DNA from: Acidobacteriota bacterium
GTDB taxonomy: Bacteria > Acidobacteriota > Thermoanaerobaculia > Multivoradales > Multivoraceae
Assembly (NCBI GenBank): GCA_028875725.1
Contig: JAPPCR010000006.1
Coordinates: 1,867,786 to 1,931,785, forward strand
Direction of reading: 5' to 3'
Length of the DNA stretch: 64,000 nt
The notes beneath the pieces are model-generated. The model was given only the letters and a program-made list of their open reading frames with translations. It made no database searches and was not told the origin of the DNA. A program made the position numbers and the translations under genes. Below are positions 48,760 through 57,219 of the stretch, one piece after another (position 1 is the first letter of the stretch; every line of letters begins with the position of its first letter).

Positions 48760-50523
48760 GTGCAATACAGGTCTATCTCACCATGCAAGAAGCCCGCCGT
48801 CGATCTCCTTCGGTTTCGGGGGCCGACCATCGTCCCCGTGCTGGTCGCGGCAATCGCCCTGGCGCTTTCCGGTTGCCGCGGTATCGACGCCCCGCCCCGG
48901 CCCGACATCGTCCTCATCATGGCGGACGACATGGGCTTCTCCGACCTGGGCAGCTACGGTGGCGAGATCGGAACTCCGCACCTCGATCGCCTGGCCGCCA
49001 ACGGCCTGCGCTTCAGCCACTTCTACAACACGGCCCGCTGCTGCCCGACCCGCGCGTCCCTGCTGACCGGCCTCTACGCTCACCAGGCCGGCGTCGGCCA
49101 CATGATGGGCGACGACGGGTTGCCGGGATACCGCGGCGACCTCGCCGCCAACGCGGTGACGATCGCCGAGGCGCTCAGCGAGGCCGGCTACGGCACCTAC
49201 ATGTCGGGGAAGTGGCACGTCACTCGTCACGTGGGCCACTGGAGCGGCAATGACGAGCTCACCTCGATCCACAACTGGCCGCGGCAACGTGGTTTCGACC
49301 GCTTCTACGGCACGATTCATGGCGCCGGCAGCTTCTACGACCCGATCTCCCTCACCGAAGACAACGAACCCGTCGAACTCACGCCGCCGAACAACCCCGA
49401 AGCCCCCGTCTACTACTACACGGACGCAATCTCCGAGCACGCGGCGCGGTTCGTGCGTGACCACGCGGAGGGCGAACGCAGCGACGATCCGCTCTTCCTC
49501 TACGTGGCCCACACCGCGCCCCACTGGCCGCTGCACGCGCTGCCGGAAGACACCGCCCGCTACCGGGGCCGTTACGCCGCCGGCTGGGACGCGATCCGCG
49601 CCGACCGGCGCCAGCGGCTGATCGAACTCGGGCTGATAGACGCCGACTGGCCGCTCACCGAGCGCGACCCGCGCGTACCCGCCTGGGCGGATGTTCCCGG
49701 CGAGGAACGGCCCTGGTTCGAGCGCGCGATGGAGGTCTACGCCGCGCAGATCGACCGCATGGATCGGGGCATTGGCGAGGTCGTCGCGGCGCTGGAGGAG
49801 ACCGGCCGTCTCGACAACACGCTGATCCTGTTCCTGGCCGACAACGGCGGTTGCGCCGAAGTCCTGACGGACCGGTGGACAGGCCGCCTCTCGATCCCGC
49901 GTCAGGCGCTCGACGGCAGCCCGGTGGCCGTCGGCAACGACACGAGCGTGCTGCCCGGGCCGGAGTCGAGCTACCAGAGCTACGGCCCCCACTGGGCGCA
50001 CGCGAGCAACACCCCGTTCCGCCTCTACAAGCACTGGGTCCACGAAGGGGGCATCGCCTCGCCGCTGATCGTCCACTGGCCGGCGCGGATCGCCGACGGC
50101 GGCGGCATCGTGCGCGAAACCGCCCACGTCATCGACCTGATGGCCACCGCGCTCGACGCCGCGGGTGCGCCCCACCCGAGCAGCCGAGCCGGTGACGACT
50201 CGATTCCGGTCGAGGGAACGAGCCTGCTGCCGGCGTTCCAGGACCAGCCGCTCGAACGCGAGGCGGTGTTCTGGGAACACGAGGGCAACCGCGCCGTACG
50301 CTCCGGCAAGTGGAAGCTCGTGTCCCGCTATCCCGGTGAATGGGAGCTCTACGACCTGGTGACGGACCGGACGGAGGCGAACGATCTGGCACCGGCGAAA
50401 CCGGAGCGGGTCGCCGCCCTCGCCGCTCTCTGGAACGACTGGGCGGCGCGCACCGGCGTGGTCCCCTGGGACGAGATTCGTGAGCGCCGGCAGGCCGCCC
50501 GCGTGTTACGCTCCGGGCCATGA
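48760..50523 (+). CDS. Arylsulfatase-type sulfatase lipoprotein
   Basis: 587 residues from a GTG at 48760; a GTG at about 48839 would give a very short signal. The lipoprotein signal ends LALSGCRG. Sulfatase motifs: DIVLIMADDMGFSDLGSYGGE (metal aspartates), the modified-cysteine site CCPTRASLLTGLYAHQAGVGHM (split: CCPTR and ASLLTGLYAHQAGVG), SGKWHV, and FLADNGGCAEV. The first Cys of CCPTR would become formylglycine. Substrates are sulfate esters, typically of marine polysaccharides. The stop overlaps the selenoprotein ATG (ATGA). Confidence 0.9.
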   Translation: MQYRSISPCKKPAVDLLRFRGPTIVPVLVAAIALALSGCRGIDAPPRPDIVLIMADDMGFSDLGSYGGEIGTPHLDRLAANGLRFSHFYNTARCCPTRASLLTGLYAHQAGVGHMMGDDGLPGYRGDLAANAVTIAEALSEAGYGTYMSGKWHVTRHVGHWSGNDELTSIHNWPRQRGFDRFYGTIHGAGSFYDPISLTEDNEPVELTPPNNPEAPVYYYTDAISEHAARFVRDHAEGERSDDPLFLYVAHTAPHWPLHALPEDTARYRGRYAAGWDAIRADRRQRLIELGLIDADWPLTERDPRVPAWADVPGEERPWFERAMEVYAAQIDRMDRGIGEVVAALEETGRLDNTLILFLADNGGCAEVLTDRWTGRLSIPRQALDGSPVAVGNDTSVLPGPESSYQSYGPHWAHASNTPFRLYKHWVHEGGIASPLIVHWPARIADGGGIVRETAHVIDLMATALDAAGAPHPSSRAGDDSIPVEGTSLLPAFQDQPLEREAVFWEHEGNRAVRSGKWKLVSRYPGEWELYDLVTDRTEANDLAPAKPERVAALAALWNDWAARTGVVPWDEIRERRQAARVLRSGP

Positions 50524-51140
50524 AAACGAGAGCTTTCCTGGCTGGCGCGGCCCTGGTTTGCGCCTCTCCCGCGCTTCCCGCAGACGTGCCGACGACCGCG
50601 GAGGAAGTCCGGCCGCTCCTGGTCGGCAGCGCCGTTCCCGCAGTCGAACTCCCCGCCGCCGACGGCGGCGTCGTCGACCTGGCCGCCGCGGCCAGGGCCC
50701 AGCCGACGATTCTCATCTTCTACCGCGGCGGCTGGTGACCGTACTGCAACACGCAGCTGGGTCAGTTGCAGGAGATAGAGCAGGATCTGATCAACCTCGG
50801 CTACCAGTTGTTCGCGGTGTCACCGGACATCGTCGCGCAACTGCACGCCACCGTCGACAAGAACGAGCTGAAGTACCGCCTCCTCTCGGATCGGGGGATG
50901 GCGGCCTCGCAGGCGTTCGGCATCGCCTTCCGCAACGAGGAGATGGTGCGGACCTACCGGGAGAGCTACCAGCTCGACCTCGAAGAGTACGCAGGCGACG
51001 ATCACCACATGCTGCCAGTGCCCGCCGTCTTCGTGCTCGACACGGACGGCCGGATCGCCTTCCACTACGTAAACCCGGACTTCAGGGTCCGTCTCCCGGA
51101 GACTGTTCTGCTCGAGGCCGCGAAGGCGGCCCTCAAGTAG
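50520..51140 (+). CDS. Exported peroxiredoxin-like protein, probable selenoprotein (Sec73, UxxC site)
   Basis: 206 residues if the in-frame TGA at 50736-50738 is read as selenocysteine. The first part has a signal peptide (MKTRAFLAGAALVCASPALP) and VGSAVPAVELPAADG, then ILIFYRGGW. The TGA stands precisely where AhpC/TSA-like relatives have Cys (GGWCPYCN), followed by PYCNTQLGQLQEIEQDL, LFAVSPD and VPAVFVLDTDGRIAFHYVNPD in the same frame to a TAG. Homology runs through the TGA and nothing else is broken. A hairpin fitting bacterial SECIS rules starts 14 nt after the TGA. A point mutation or sequencing error is the alternative. Periplasmic thiol/selenol peroxidase or disulphide reductant. Confidence 0.82.
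50753..50769 (+). promoter_or_regulatory. Candidate bacterial SECIS hairpin
   Basis: GCAGCTG (50753-50759) pairs with CAGTTGC (50763-50769), seven base pairs including one G-U, around the loop GGU. The loop begins 21 nt after the TGA and its first two bases are G. An alternative pairing is CTGCAAC (50744-50750) with GTTGCAG (50765-50771), whose loop also contains GGGU. Known bacterial SECIS elements have a short stem, G among the first loop bases and 16-37 nt from UGA to the loop; this fits. Confidence 0.65.
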
Positions 51141-51183
51141 GTACCGCCAGCGGCCGCCGAGATCGCAGGCGGTCAACCGCGTA

Positions 51184-52467
51184 GTGGATTCGAACCGACA
51201 GGCGCTCGCGCGCAACGATCCTGCGGTGTGGGCGGCGATCGCCGGCGAGGAGGAGCGCGAACGGCGCGGCGTCGAGCTCATCCCGTCTGAGAACTACACC
51301 TACCCGGAGGTCTTCGCGGCCAACGGCTCGGTGCTGACGAACAAGTACGCGGAGGGCTATCCCGGCCGCAGGTACTACGGCGGCCAGGAGTTCACGGACG
51401 AGGTCGAGCGCCTGGCGATCGAGCGCGCCTGCCGGGTGTTCCGGGCCGAACACGCGAACGTCCAGGCGCTGTCCGGCTCGCCGATGAACCAGGCCGCCTA
51501 CTTCGCCTTCCTCGATCCGGGCGACACGGTGCTGGCAATGGACCTGTCGCACGGCGGCCACCTCACCCACGGCGCGCCGGTGTCCCACATGGGCCGGGTC
51601 TTCAACTTCATCCGCTACCGGACCGACCCGGCCAACAAGGGCGCGATCGACTTCGACGCCCTGCTCGCCCAGGCCCGCGAGCACAAGCCGAAGATGATCC
51701 TCTGCGGCTACTCGTCCTACCCGCGGGACTACGACTACCGCGAGTTCAAGCAGGTCGCGGACGATGTTGGCGCGCTGACAATGGCCGACGTCTCGCACAT
51801 CGGCGGCTTGATCGCCGGCAACGCGATGGACAACCCGCTCGACCACGGCTTCGACGTGATGACGACGACCGGTCACAAGACCCTGCGCGGGCCCCGGAGC
51901 GGCCTTATCCTGTGCCGAGCGGAACACCGCCTGAAGATCGACAAGGCGGTCTTTCCGGGCCTGCAGGGCGGACCACACATGAACGCCGTGGCCGCCCTGG
52001 CGATCACCCTGGGCAAGGCGCTCGAACCGGAGTTCGCGGTCTACGCGCGCCAAGTGCTGACCAACGCCAAGGTGCTGGCGGACGAGTTGATGAAGCGGGG
52101 CGCCGAACTGGTCACCGGCGGCACCGAGAACCACATGATGGTGCTCGATTCCGAGAAGAGCTTCGGCATCGACGGCAGGGTCGCCGAGGAGACCCTGGAC
52201 AGGGTGTCGATTACCGTCAACAAGCAGTTGATTCCGGACGATCCGCGGCCGCCGCTGCGACCCAGCGGCATCCGCCTCGGCAGCCCGGCCGCGACCACGC
52301 GCGGCATGGAGGAGGCCGAGATGAAGCTTCTCGCCGAGTGGATCGTGGACGCGTTGCGACGCCACAGCGACGAGGAGCGACTCGAAGCCATGCGCCGTGA
52401 CATCGAACGATTCTGCCTGCGCTTCCCCGTACCCGGTGTAACCCCGGCAGACGGGAGCGCCGGTTGA
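51184..52467 (+). CDS. glyA: Serine hydroxymethyltransferase
   Basis: 427 residues from a GTG. ELIPSENYTYPEV, NKYAEGYPGRRYYGGQEF, MDLSHGGHLTHG and the PLP-lysine motif TTTGHKTLRGPRSGL are those of SHMT. TTRGMEEAEMKLLAEWI lies near the C-terminus. It interconverts serine and glycine, transferring a one-carbon unit to tetrahydrofolate. Length matches the family. The gene follows the selenoprotein by 43 nt; serine is also the precursor of selenocysteine, but this proximity is probably incidental. Confidence 0.95.
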   Translation: MDSNRQALARNDPAVWAAIAGEEERERRGVELIPSENYTYPEVFAANGSVLTNKYAEGYPGRRYYGGQEFTDEVERLAIERACRVFRAEHANVQALSGSPMNQAAYFAFLDPGDTVLAMDLSHGGHLTHGAPVSHMGRVFNFIRYRTDPANKGAIDFDALLAQAREHKPKMILCGYSSYPRDYDYREFKQVADDVGALTMADVSHIGGLIAGNAMDNPLDHGFDVMTTTGHKTLRGPRSGLILCRAEHRLKIDKAVFPGLQGGPHMNAVAALAITLGKALEPEFAVYARQVLTNAKVLADELMKRGAELVTGGTENHMMVLDSEKSFGIDGRVAEETLDRVSITVNKQLIPDDPRPPLRPSGIRLGSPAATTRGMEEAEMKLLAEWIVDALRRHSDEERLEAMRRDIERFCLRFPVPGVTPADGSAG

Positions 52468-52503
52468 CCCTGAAACACGAAAGCCAGGAGACTGAAGGAC
52501 CAA

Positions 52504-53361
52504 ATGGCCCCTGAACCGCACGACCGCGCGACCTGCCAGGAACTCGAGGACGGCGTCCTCACGATCACGCTGAACCGGCCCGAGCGTCTCAACGCCTTCA
52601 ATGGCCAGATGATGGCGGAGATGATGGACACCTTCGACCGCGCGGACACGGACGACAACGTCCGCGCCATCATCATCACCGGCGAAGGGCGGGGCTTCTG
52701 CGCCGGTGCCGATCTGTCCTCCGGCGGCGACACCTTCGCCCGTTCCAACGCCGACCTCGACGACTACCGGGACGGCGGCGGCGTACTGTCGCTGCGGATC
52801 TACGACCTACGCAAACCGATCATCGCCGCGATCAACGGCCCGGCGGTCGGCGTCGGCATCACGATGACGTTGCCGATGGACGTCCGTCTCGCCTCGACGG
52901 AGGCGCGGATGGGCTTCGTCTTCGTGCGCCGGGGCATGGTGCCCGAGGCCTGTAGCAGCTACTTCCTGCCCCGCCTCGTCGGCATGGGCAGAGCCTCCGA
53001 GTGGACGCTGACAGGCCGCGTCTTCCCGGCCTCGGAAGCGTTCGAGGCGGGACTCGTCAGTCGCGTCCTGCCGCCGGACGAGCTGCTACCTGCCGCCCGT
53101 GAGCTGGCGAGCGAGATCGCGGCCAATACCTCGCCCGTTTCGGTCGCGATCACCCGGCACATGCTGTGGAAGGCCCTCGACGCCGAGTCGCCGATGGCCG
53201 CGCACCGGGTGGAATCGAAGGGCATCTACACTCGCGGCCGGAGCGCCGACGCCAGGGAGGGCGTCACATCCTTCCTCGAGAAGCGACCCGCCGAGTTCCC
53301 CTTGAAGGTGAGCGCGGACATGCCGTCCTACTTCCCCTGGTGGGAGGACGAGCCGTTCTAG
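52504..53361 (+). CDS. Enoyl-CoA hydratase/isomerase family protein
   Basis: 285 residues with AAGGA shortly before the ATG. Crotonase features: GVLTITLNRPERLNAFNGQMM, the oxyanion-hole GRGFCAGADLSSGG, and PIIAAINGPAVGVGITMTLPMD. Glu in RRGMVPEACSSYFLPRLVG is the likely catalytic acid. The tail ESKGIYTRGRSADAREGVTSFLEKRPAEF matches acyl-CoA hydratases or isomerases of fatty-acid breakdown. Exact CoA substrate unknown. Confidence 0.9.
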   Translation: MAPEPHDRATCQELEDGVLTITLNRPERLNAFNGQMMAEMMDTFDRADTDDNVRAIIITGEGRGFCAGADLSSGGDTFARSNADLDDYRDGGGVLSLRIYDLRKPIIAAINGPAVGVGITMTLPMDVRLASTEARMGFVFVRRGMVPEACSSYFLPRLVGMGRASEWTLTGRVFPASEAFEAGLVSRVLPPDELLPAARELASEIAANTSPVSVAITRHMLWKALDAESPMAAHRVESKGIYTRGRSADAREGVTSFLEKRPAEFPLKVSADMPSYFPWWEDEPF

Positions 53362-53405
53362 GGACACGCGGCAGCGCAGCGGAAACCGCCGTCCGCCGCA
53401 GGTCG

Positions 53406-54683
53406 GTGGCGTCCTGGTGTCTCTACGACTGGGCCAACTCCGCCTTCACCACCCTGGTGGTGACCTTCATCTACGCGACCTACTTCACGCAGACGTTCGC
53501 CGAGAACGCGGACCGGGGCACGGTCCTGTGGTCGCGAGGGGTCACCACCAGCTCCCTGATCATCGCGCTGGTCTCACCGGTCCTGGGGGCGATGGCGGAC
53601 CGCGGAGGGCACCGTCGCCGCTTCCTGGCAGCGGCAACCCTGATCTCGGTCGGGGCAACCGCCTGGCTCACCTTCGTCGTTCCGGGAAGCGGCAACGCCG
53701 TGCTGGCGGCTCTCGTCCTGTTCGTCGTCGCGAACATCGGCTTCGAGGTCGGCATGGTGTTCTACAACGCCTTCCTGCCACAGGTATCGACCCCAGCGAC
53801 GATAGGCCGCATTTCCGGCATCGGCTGGGGCATCGGCTATGCGGGCGGCCTCGTCAGCCTTGTGCTGGCGCTGCTCGGACTGGTCGGGCTCGGCGACGCC
53901 CAGCCCTGGGTGTCATTGAGCACCGAGAACGGCTTCAACGTCCGCGCCACGAACCTCCTCGTCGCCGGGTGGTTCCTGCTCTTCAGTTTGCCGATGCTGC
54001 TGCTGGTGCGCGACCGAACGGCTGGCCACAGCTTGCCCGCCGCTGACGGCGCGGCCTCCATCGGCCGGGCCTTCCAGGATCTCGGACGCACCTTTGGCCG
54101 CATCCGCGAGTTCAAGGACTTTGTTCGCTTCCTGCTCGCTCGACTGGTCTACAACGACGGCCTGATCACGATGATGGCCTTCGGGGGCGTCTACGCCGCA
54201 GGGACGTTCGGGATGGACACGAGCGAAGTCATCCTCTTCGCCATCTCGCTCAACGTCACCGGCGGACTGGGCGCCTTCCTGTTCGGCCTCCTGGACGATC
54301 GGCTCGGCGGCCGCGCGACGGTGCTCTGGAGCCTGGCCGGCCTGTTCGTGTGCACCTTCGTCGCGGTCGTGGCAACGAGCAAGGCCGTGTTCTGGGTCGC
54401 GGTCCTGATTTCCGGCCTGTTCATCGGCCCCGTGCAGTCCGCGAGCCGGTCGCTGATGGCCCGCTTCGCGCCCGAGCGCTACGAGTCCGAGTTCTTCGGC
54501 TTCTTTGCCTTCTCCGGCAAGGCGACCGCCTTCCTCGGGCCGCTGCTGCTCGGGCTGATCACGGCCGGCTACGGGCAGCGCGCGGGCGTCTCGGTCGTCC
54601 TCGCCTTCTTCCTGGTCGGCGGCTTGCTGTTGCTGCGAGTTGACGAGGCGCGGGGCATGCAGCGGGCTCGCGAAGCCGCCTAG
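53406..54683 (+). CDS. UMF1/Atg22-family MFS transporter
   Basis: 425 residues from a GTG at 53406 that gives MASWCLYDWANSAFTTLVVT, the typical start of the UMF1 (vacuole effluxer Atg22-like) family. Twelve helices; landmarks SPVLGAMADRGGHRRRFL, GFEVGMVFYNAFLPQVS, IGRISGIGWGIGYAGGL, and GPVQSASRSLMARFAPE. It probably exports or takes up small solutes such as amino acids. The reading frame is open further upstream into the hydratase gene, but that part lacks similarity. Confidence 0.87.
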   Translation: MASWCLYDWANSAFTTLVVTFIYATYFTQTFAENADRGTVLWSRGVTTSSLIIALVSPVLGAMADRGGHRRRFLAAATLISVGATAWLTFVVPGSGNAVLAALVLFVVANIGFEVGMVFYNAFLPQVSTPATIGRISGIGWGIGYAGGLVSLVLALLGLVGLGDAQPWVSLSTENGFNVRATNLLVAGWFLLFSLPMLLLVRDRTAGHSLPAADGAASIGRAFQDLGRTFGRIREFKDFVRFLLARLVYNDGLITMMAFGGVYAAGTFGMDTSEVILFAISLNVTGGLGAFLFGLLDDRLGGRATVLWSLAGLFVCTFVAVVATSKAVFWVAVLISGLFIGPVQSASRSLMARFAPERYESEFFGFFAFSGKATAFLGPLLLGLITAGYGQRAGVSVVLAFFLVGGLLLLRVDEARGMQRAREAA

Positions 54684-54733
54684 GACAGTGAACAGCCAGG
54701 CCTGAATCGACGTACGAGGATTAGGGAGGAGCG

Positions 54734-55321
54734 ATGGAGGCAGTCAGCGACTGGTGGGGATCTTTGGAGGGGGCATACCGGGTCTTCTACGCGCTGGGGA
54801 TCGTCTCGGCACTGGCGCTGCTCGTTCAGGTGATTCTCACCGTTTTCGGACTCGACGATCTCTTGGACGCCGCCGACGGCGAGGGCACGTCCCTGCTCTC
54901 GCTGCGCACCGTGAGCGGTTTCCTGGCCGGCTTCGGCTGGACGGGCGTCGTGATGATGCGCGCCGGCTACTCGACCCTGGGCGCGTCGGTCGGCGGCACC
55001 GTAGTCGGCCTCCTCTTCGCGGGCATCCTGTTCATGATCATGCGCGTGCTGATGGGCCTGCGCCACAGCGGCACGATCGACTACAGGAACGCGGTCGGCG
55101 TGGCCGGCAAGGTCTACGCGCCGATCGGAGGCAGTCTCAAGAAGCCCGGCCAGGTCGAAGTTCTGGTCCAGGGCCGCCTGCGGACAGTCGCCGCGATGAC
55201 GCGGCACGACCAGGATCTGCCAACCCTGACCCGCATCCGCGTGGTCGACACTCTCGATTCCAACACCCTGCTCGTCTCTCCCCTCGACGCGGAAACCGAC
55301 GAGCCGAAAGAAACCAAGTAG
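54734..55321 (+). CDS. NfeD-like membrane protein, flotillin partner
   Basis: 195 residues, with GGGAGGAG three bases before the ATG. Helices at about 18-38, 60-78 and 83-105, then a soluble OB-fold-like domain (GVAGKVYAPIGGSLKKPGQVEVLVQGRLRTVAAM, read as GVAGKVYAPIGG and GQVEVLVQGRLRTVAA). This is the architecture of NfeD/YqiJ-type proteins, which are normally encoded next to SPFH proteins, as here. Role in membrane microdomain organisation is inferred. Confidence 0.78.
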   Translation: MEAVSDWWGSLEGAYRVFYALGIVSALALLVQVILTVFGLDDLLDAADGEGTSLLSLRTVSGFLAGFGWTGVVMMRAGYSTLGASVGGTVVGLLFAGILFMIMRVLMGLRHSGTIDYRNAVGVAGKVYAPIGGSLKKPGQVEVLVQGRLRTVAAMTRHDQDLPTLTRIRVVDTLDSNTLLVSPLDAETDEPKETK

Positions 55322-55341
55322 CAAGTTAGGAGAATCCATTC

Positions 55342-56775
55342 GTGGACCTGATCATCCTCATCCTGTCCGCCCTTGCGGCGGTGCTCATCCTCATCTTCTC
55401 TCTCTCGAGCCGGTACCGGCGTTGCCCGTCGGATCGCATCCTCGTGGTCTACGGCAAGATCGGCGGCACCGGTTCGGCGAAGTGCTACCACGGCGGCGCC
55501 GCGTTCATCATCCCGATCCTGCAGGCCCACCAGTTCCTCGATCTCGAGCCGATGACGATGGACATCAACCTGACCGGAGCGCTCTCGAAGCAGAACATCC
55601 GCGTCAACTGCCCGTCGACGTTCACGGTCGGCATCTCGACGGAAGCCGGGGTGATGGAGAACGCGGCCGAGCGCCTGCTGGGTATGCAGATGGAGCGCGT
55701 CTCCGCGCTCGCCCGCGACATCATTTTCGGTCAGATGCGCGTGGTCCTGGCGACGATGCCCATCGAGGAGATCAACGCGGACCGCGACAAGCTGATCGAG
55801 AACATCTCGAACGGCGTCGAGGTCGAGCTGAAGAAGGTCGGCCTGCGACTGATCAACGTGAACATCCAGGACATCACGGACGAGTCCGGCTACATCGACG
55901 CGCTCGGCAAGGAGGCCGCGGCGCGGGCGATCAACGAGGCGAAGGTCAAGGTCGCCGAGCAGGAGCGCGACGGCGAGGTCGGCGCGGCGGCCGCCGAGCG
56001 CGACCGGCGCATCCAGGTCGCCGAGGCCAGGGCGACGGCTCAGGAAGGCGAGAACGAGTCCGCGGTGCGCGTGGCCCAGTCCGACTCCCAGCGGCGAAAG
56101 GAAGAGGCAGAGGCCGAGCGCGACGCCTCCGCCGCGGAGAAGGTCAAGGCCGCCCAGGCCCTGCAGGAGGCCTACGCGGCGCAGCAGGAGTCCGAGGTCG
56201 CGCGCGCCAGCCGCGAGCAGGCGACCCAGCGGGCGGACGTCGTCATCCCGGCCGAGATCAAGAAGGAAGAGATCGCCACCCTGGCCGAGGCCGAGGCCGA
56301 GCGCAACCGCCGCCTGAAGCGAGGCGAGGCGGACGGCATCCGGTCGCTGACCGACGCCGACGCAGACCGGATTCAGCGCCTCCAGGAAGCCGAAGCGGCA
56401 GGCATCGAGGCGGTGCTCAAGAAGAAGGCCGAAGGCTTCGACCAGATCGTCGACGCGATCGGCGGCGCCGACAACGCGGCGCTGCTACTGGCGACCGAGC
56501 AGCTGCCGAAGCTGGTCGAGGAGCAGGTCAAGGCGATCGCCGGCCTCCAGATCGACAACGTGACCGTCTGGGATTCGGGGCGCGGCGAGAACGGCAAGAC
56601 GGCCACCGCGGACTTCGTCTCCGGCCTGGTCGGCTCCCTGCCGCCGCTGCACGAACTGACGAAGAACGTCGGCATCAAGCTGCCGGAGTACCTGGGCGCC
56701 CGTGAAGGCGACGAGGAAACCGAGGCGCCCTCTGCCCAACCGCAAGACGAACCGCCCGCCGATCCCGCGCCCTGA
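55342..56775 (+). CDS. Flotillin/SPFH-domain membrane scaffold protein (YqiK-like)
   Basis: 477 residues from a GTG with AGGAGA eight bases upstream. One N-terminal helix (LIILILSALAAVLILIFSL), an SPFH domain (RILVVYGKIGGTGSAKCYHG, LARDIIFGQMRVVLATMPIEEINADRDKL), a long Glu/Ala-rich coiled coil (about 195-350) and the flotillin C-terminal region (AEGFDQIVDAIGGADNAALLL). It oligomerises at the inner membrane into functional membrane microdomains. Co-transcribed with the NfeD-like gene 20 nt upstream. The stop codon lies within a terminator-like hairpin. Confidence 0.9.
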   Translation: MDLIILILSALAAVLILIFSLSSRYRRCPSDRILVVYGKIGGTGSAKCYHGGAAFIIPILQAHQFLDLEPMTMDINLTGALSKQNIRVNCPSTFTVGISTEAGVMENAAERLLGMQMERVSALARDIIFGQMRVVLATMPIEEINADRDKLIENISNGVEVELKKVGLRLINVNIQDITDESGYIDALGKEAAARAINEAKVKVAEQERDGEVGAAAAERDRRIQVAEARATAQEGENESAVRVAQSDSQRRKEEAEAERDASAAEKVKAAQALQEAYAAQQESEVARASREQATQRADVVIPAEIKKEEIATLAEAEAERNRRLKRGEADGIRSLTDADADRIQRLQEAEAAGIEAVLKKKAEGFDQIVDAIGGADNAALLLATEQLPKLVEEQVKAIAGLQIDNVTVWDSGRGENGKTATADFVSGLVGSLPPLHELTKNVGIKLPEYLGAREGDEETEAPSAQPQDEPPADPAP

Positions 56776-56783
56776 GCGCGGGA
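56763..56783. terminator. Hairpin terminator shared by the flotillin and rpmB genes
   Basis: TCCCGCGC (56763-56770) pairs with GCGCGGGA (56776-56783) around loop CCTGA. The flotillin stop codon TGA (56773-56775) is inside the loop, and the converging rpmB gene ends at 56794. No T-run; position and stem make termination in both directions plausible. Confidence 0.55.
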
Positions 56784-56793
56784 AGCCGTCTGG

Positions 56794-57033
56794 CTACGTG
56801 ATGTCGCGCAGCGTCAGACCGCGGCTCTTCAAGTAGGGCATCAGGCCCTTCCTGTCGATCGTGCGCAACGCGCGGGTCGACACCTTGAGCTTCAGCGTCC
56901 GCTTCAACTCGGGCACGTACAGCCGCTTGGTCTGGATGTTCGGGCGCTGCCACTTGTTCGTGACGTTGTGCGCGTGCGAGATGTTGTGGCCGCTGAGCGG
57001 CTTCTTGCCGGTGATCCGGCAGACTCTAGGCAT
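56794..57033 (-). CDS. rpmB: 50S ribosomal protein L28
   Basis: 79 residues: MPRVCRITGKKPLSGHNISH, HNVTNKWQRPNIQTKRLYVP and LKLKVSTRALRTIDRKGL are diagnostic for L28. Only one Cys is in the N-terminal part, so it is probably the zinc-free form. GGAG stands about eight bases before the ATG. It is a monocistronic gene here; L33, often paired with it, is absent. Confidence 0.96.
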   Translation of the reverse strand: MPRVCRITGKKPLSGHNISHAHNVTNKWQRPNIQTKRLYVPELKRTLKLKVSTRALRTIDRKGLMPYLKSRGLTLRDIT

Positions 57034-57219
57034 GTCAGGACTCCATCGGCGCGACGCCGCGGTGAGAGCGTCGGGGCGGTCTCGTTGGGCGCGCGATCAT
57101 AGCAGCGAAGCCGTTCCCTGTCGCGCGAGAGCCGCCGACCGGCTGCTAGGCTGCACCGACAAGAGCAGGCAACCGCAACGCCGGAAACGTCCCGGCGCGC
57201 CACACCGGGAGGACCCACC

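Noticed and set aside
50520..50738. Reading the peroxiredoxin-like gene as two genes or as a pseudogene
   Set aside because: A single TGA at the catalytic Cys position, intact frame and homology on both sides, and a SECIS-like hairpin favour selenocysteine insertion; a pseudogene remains the fallback.
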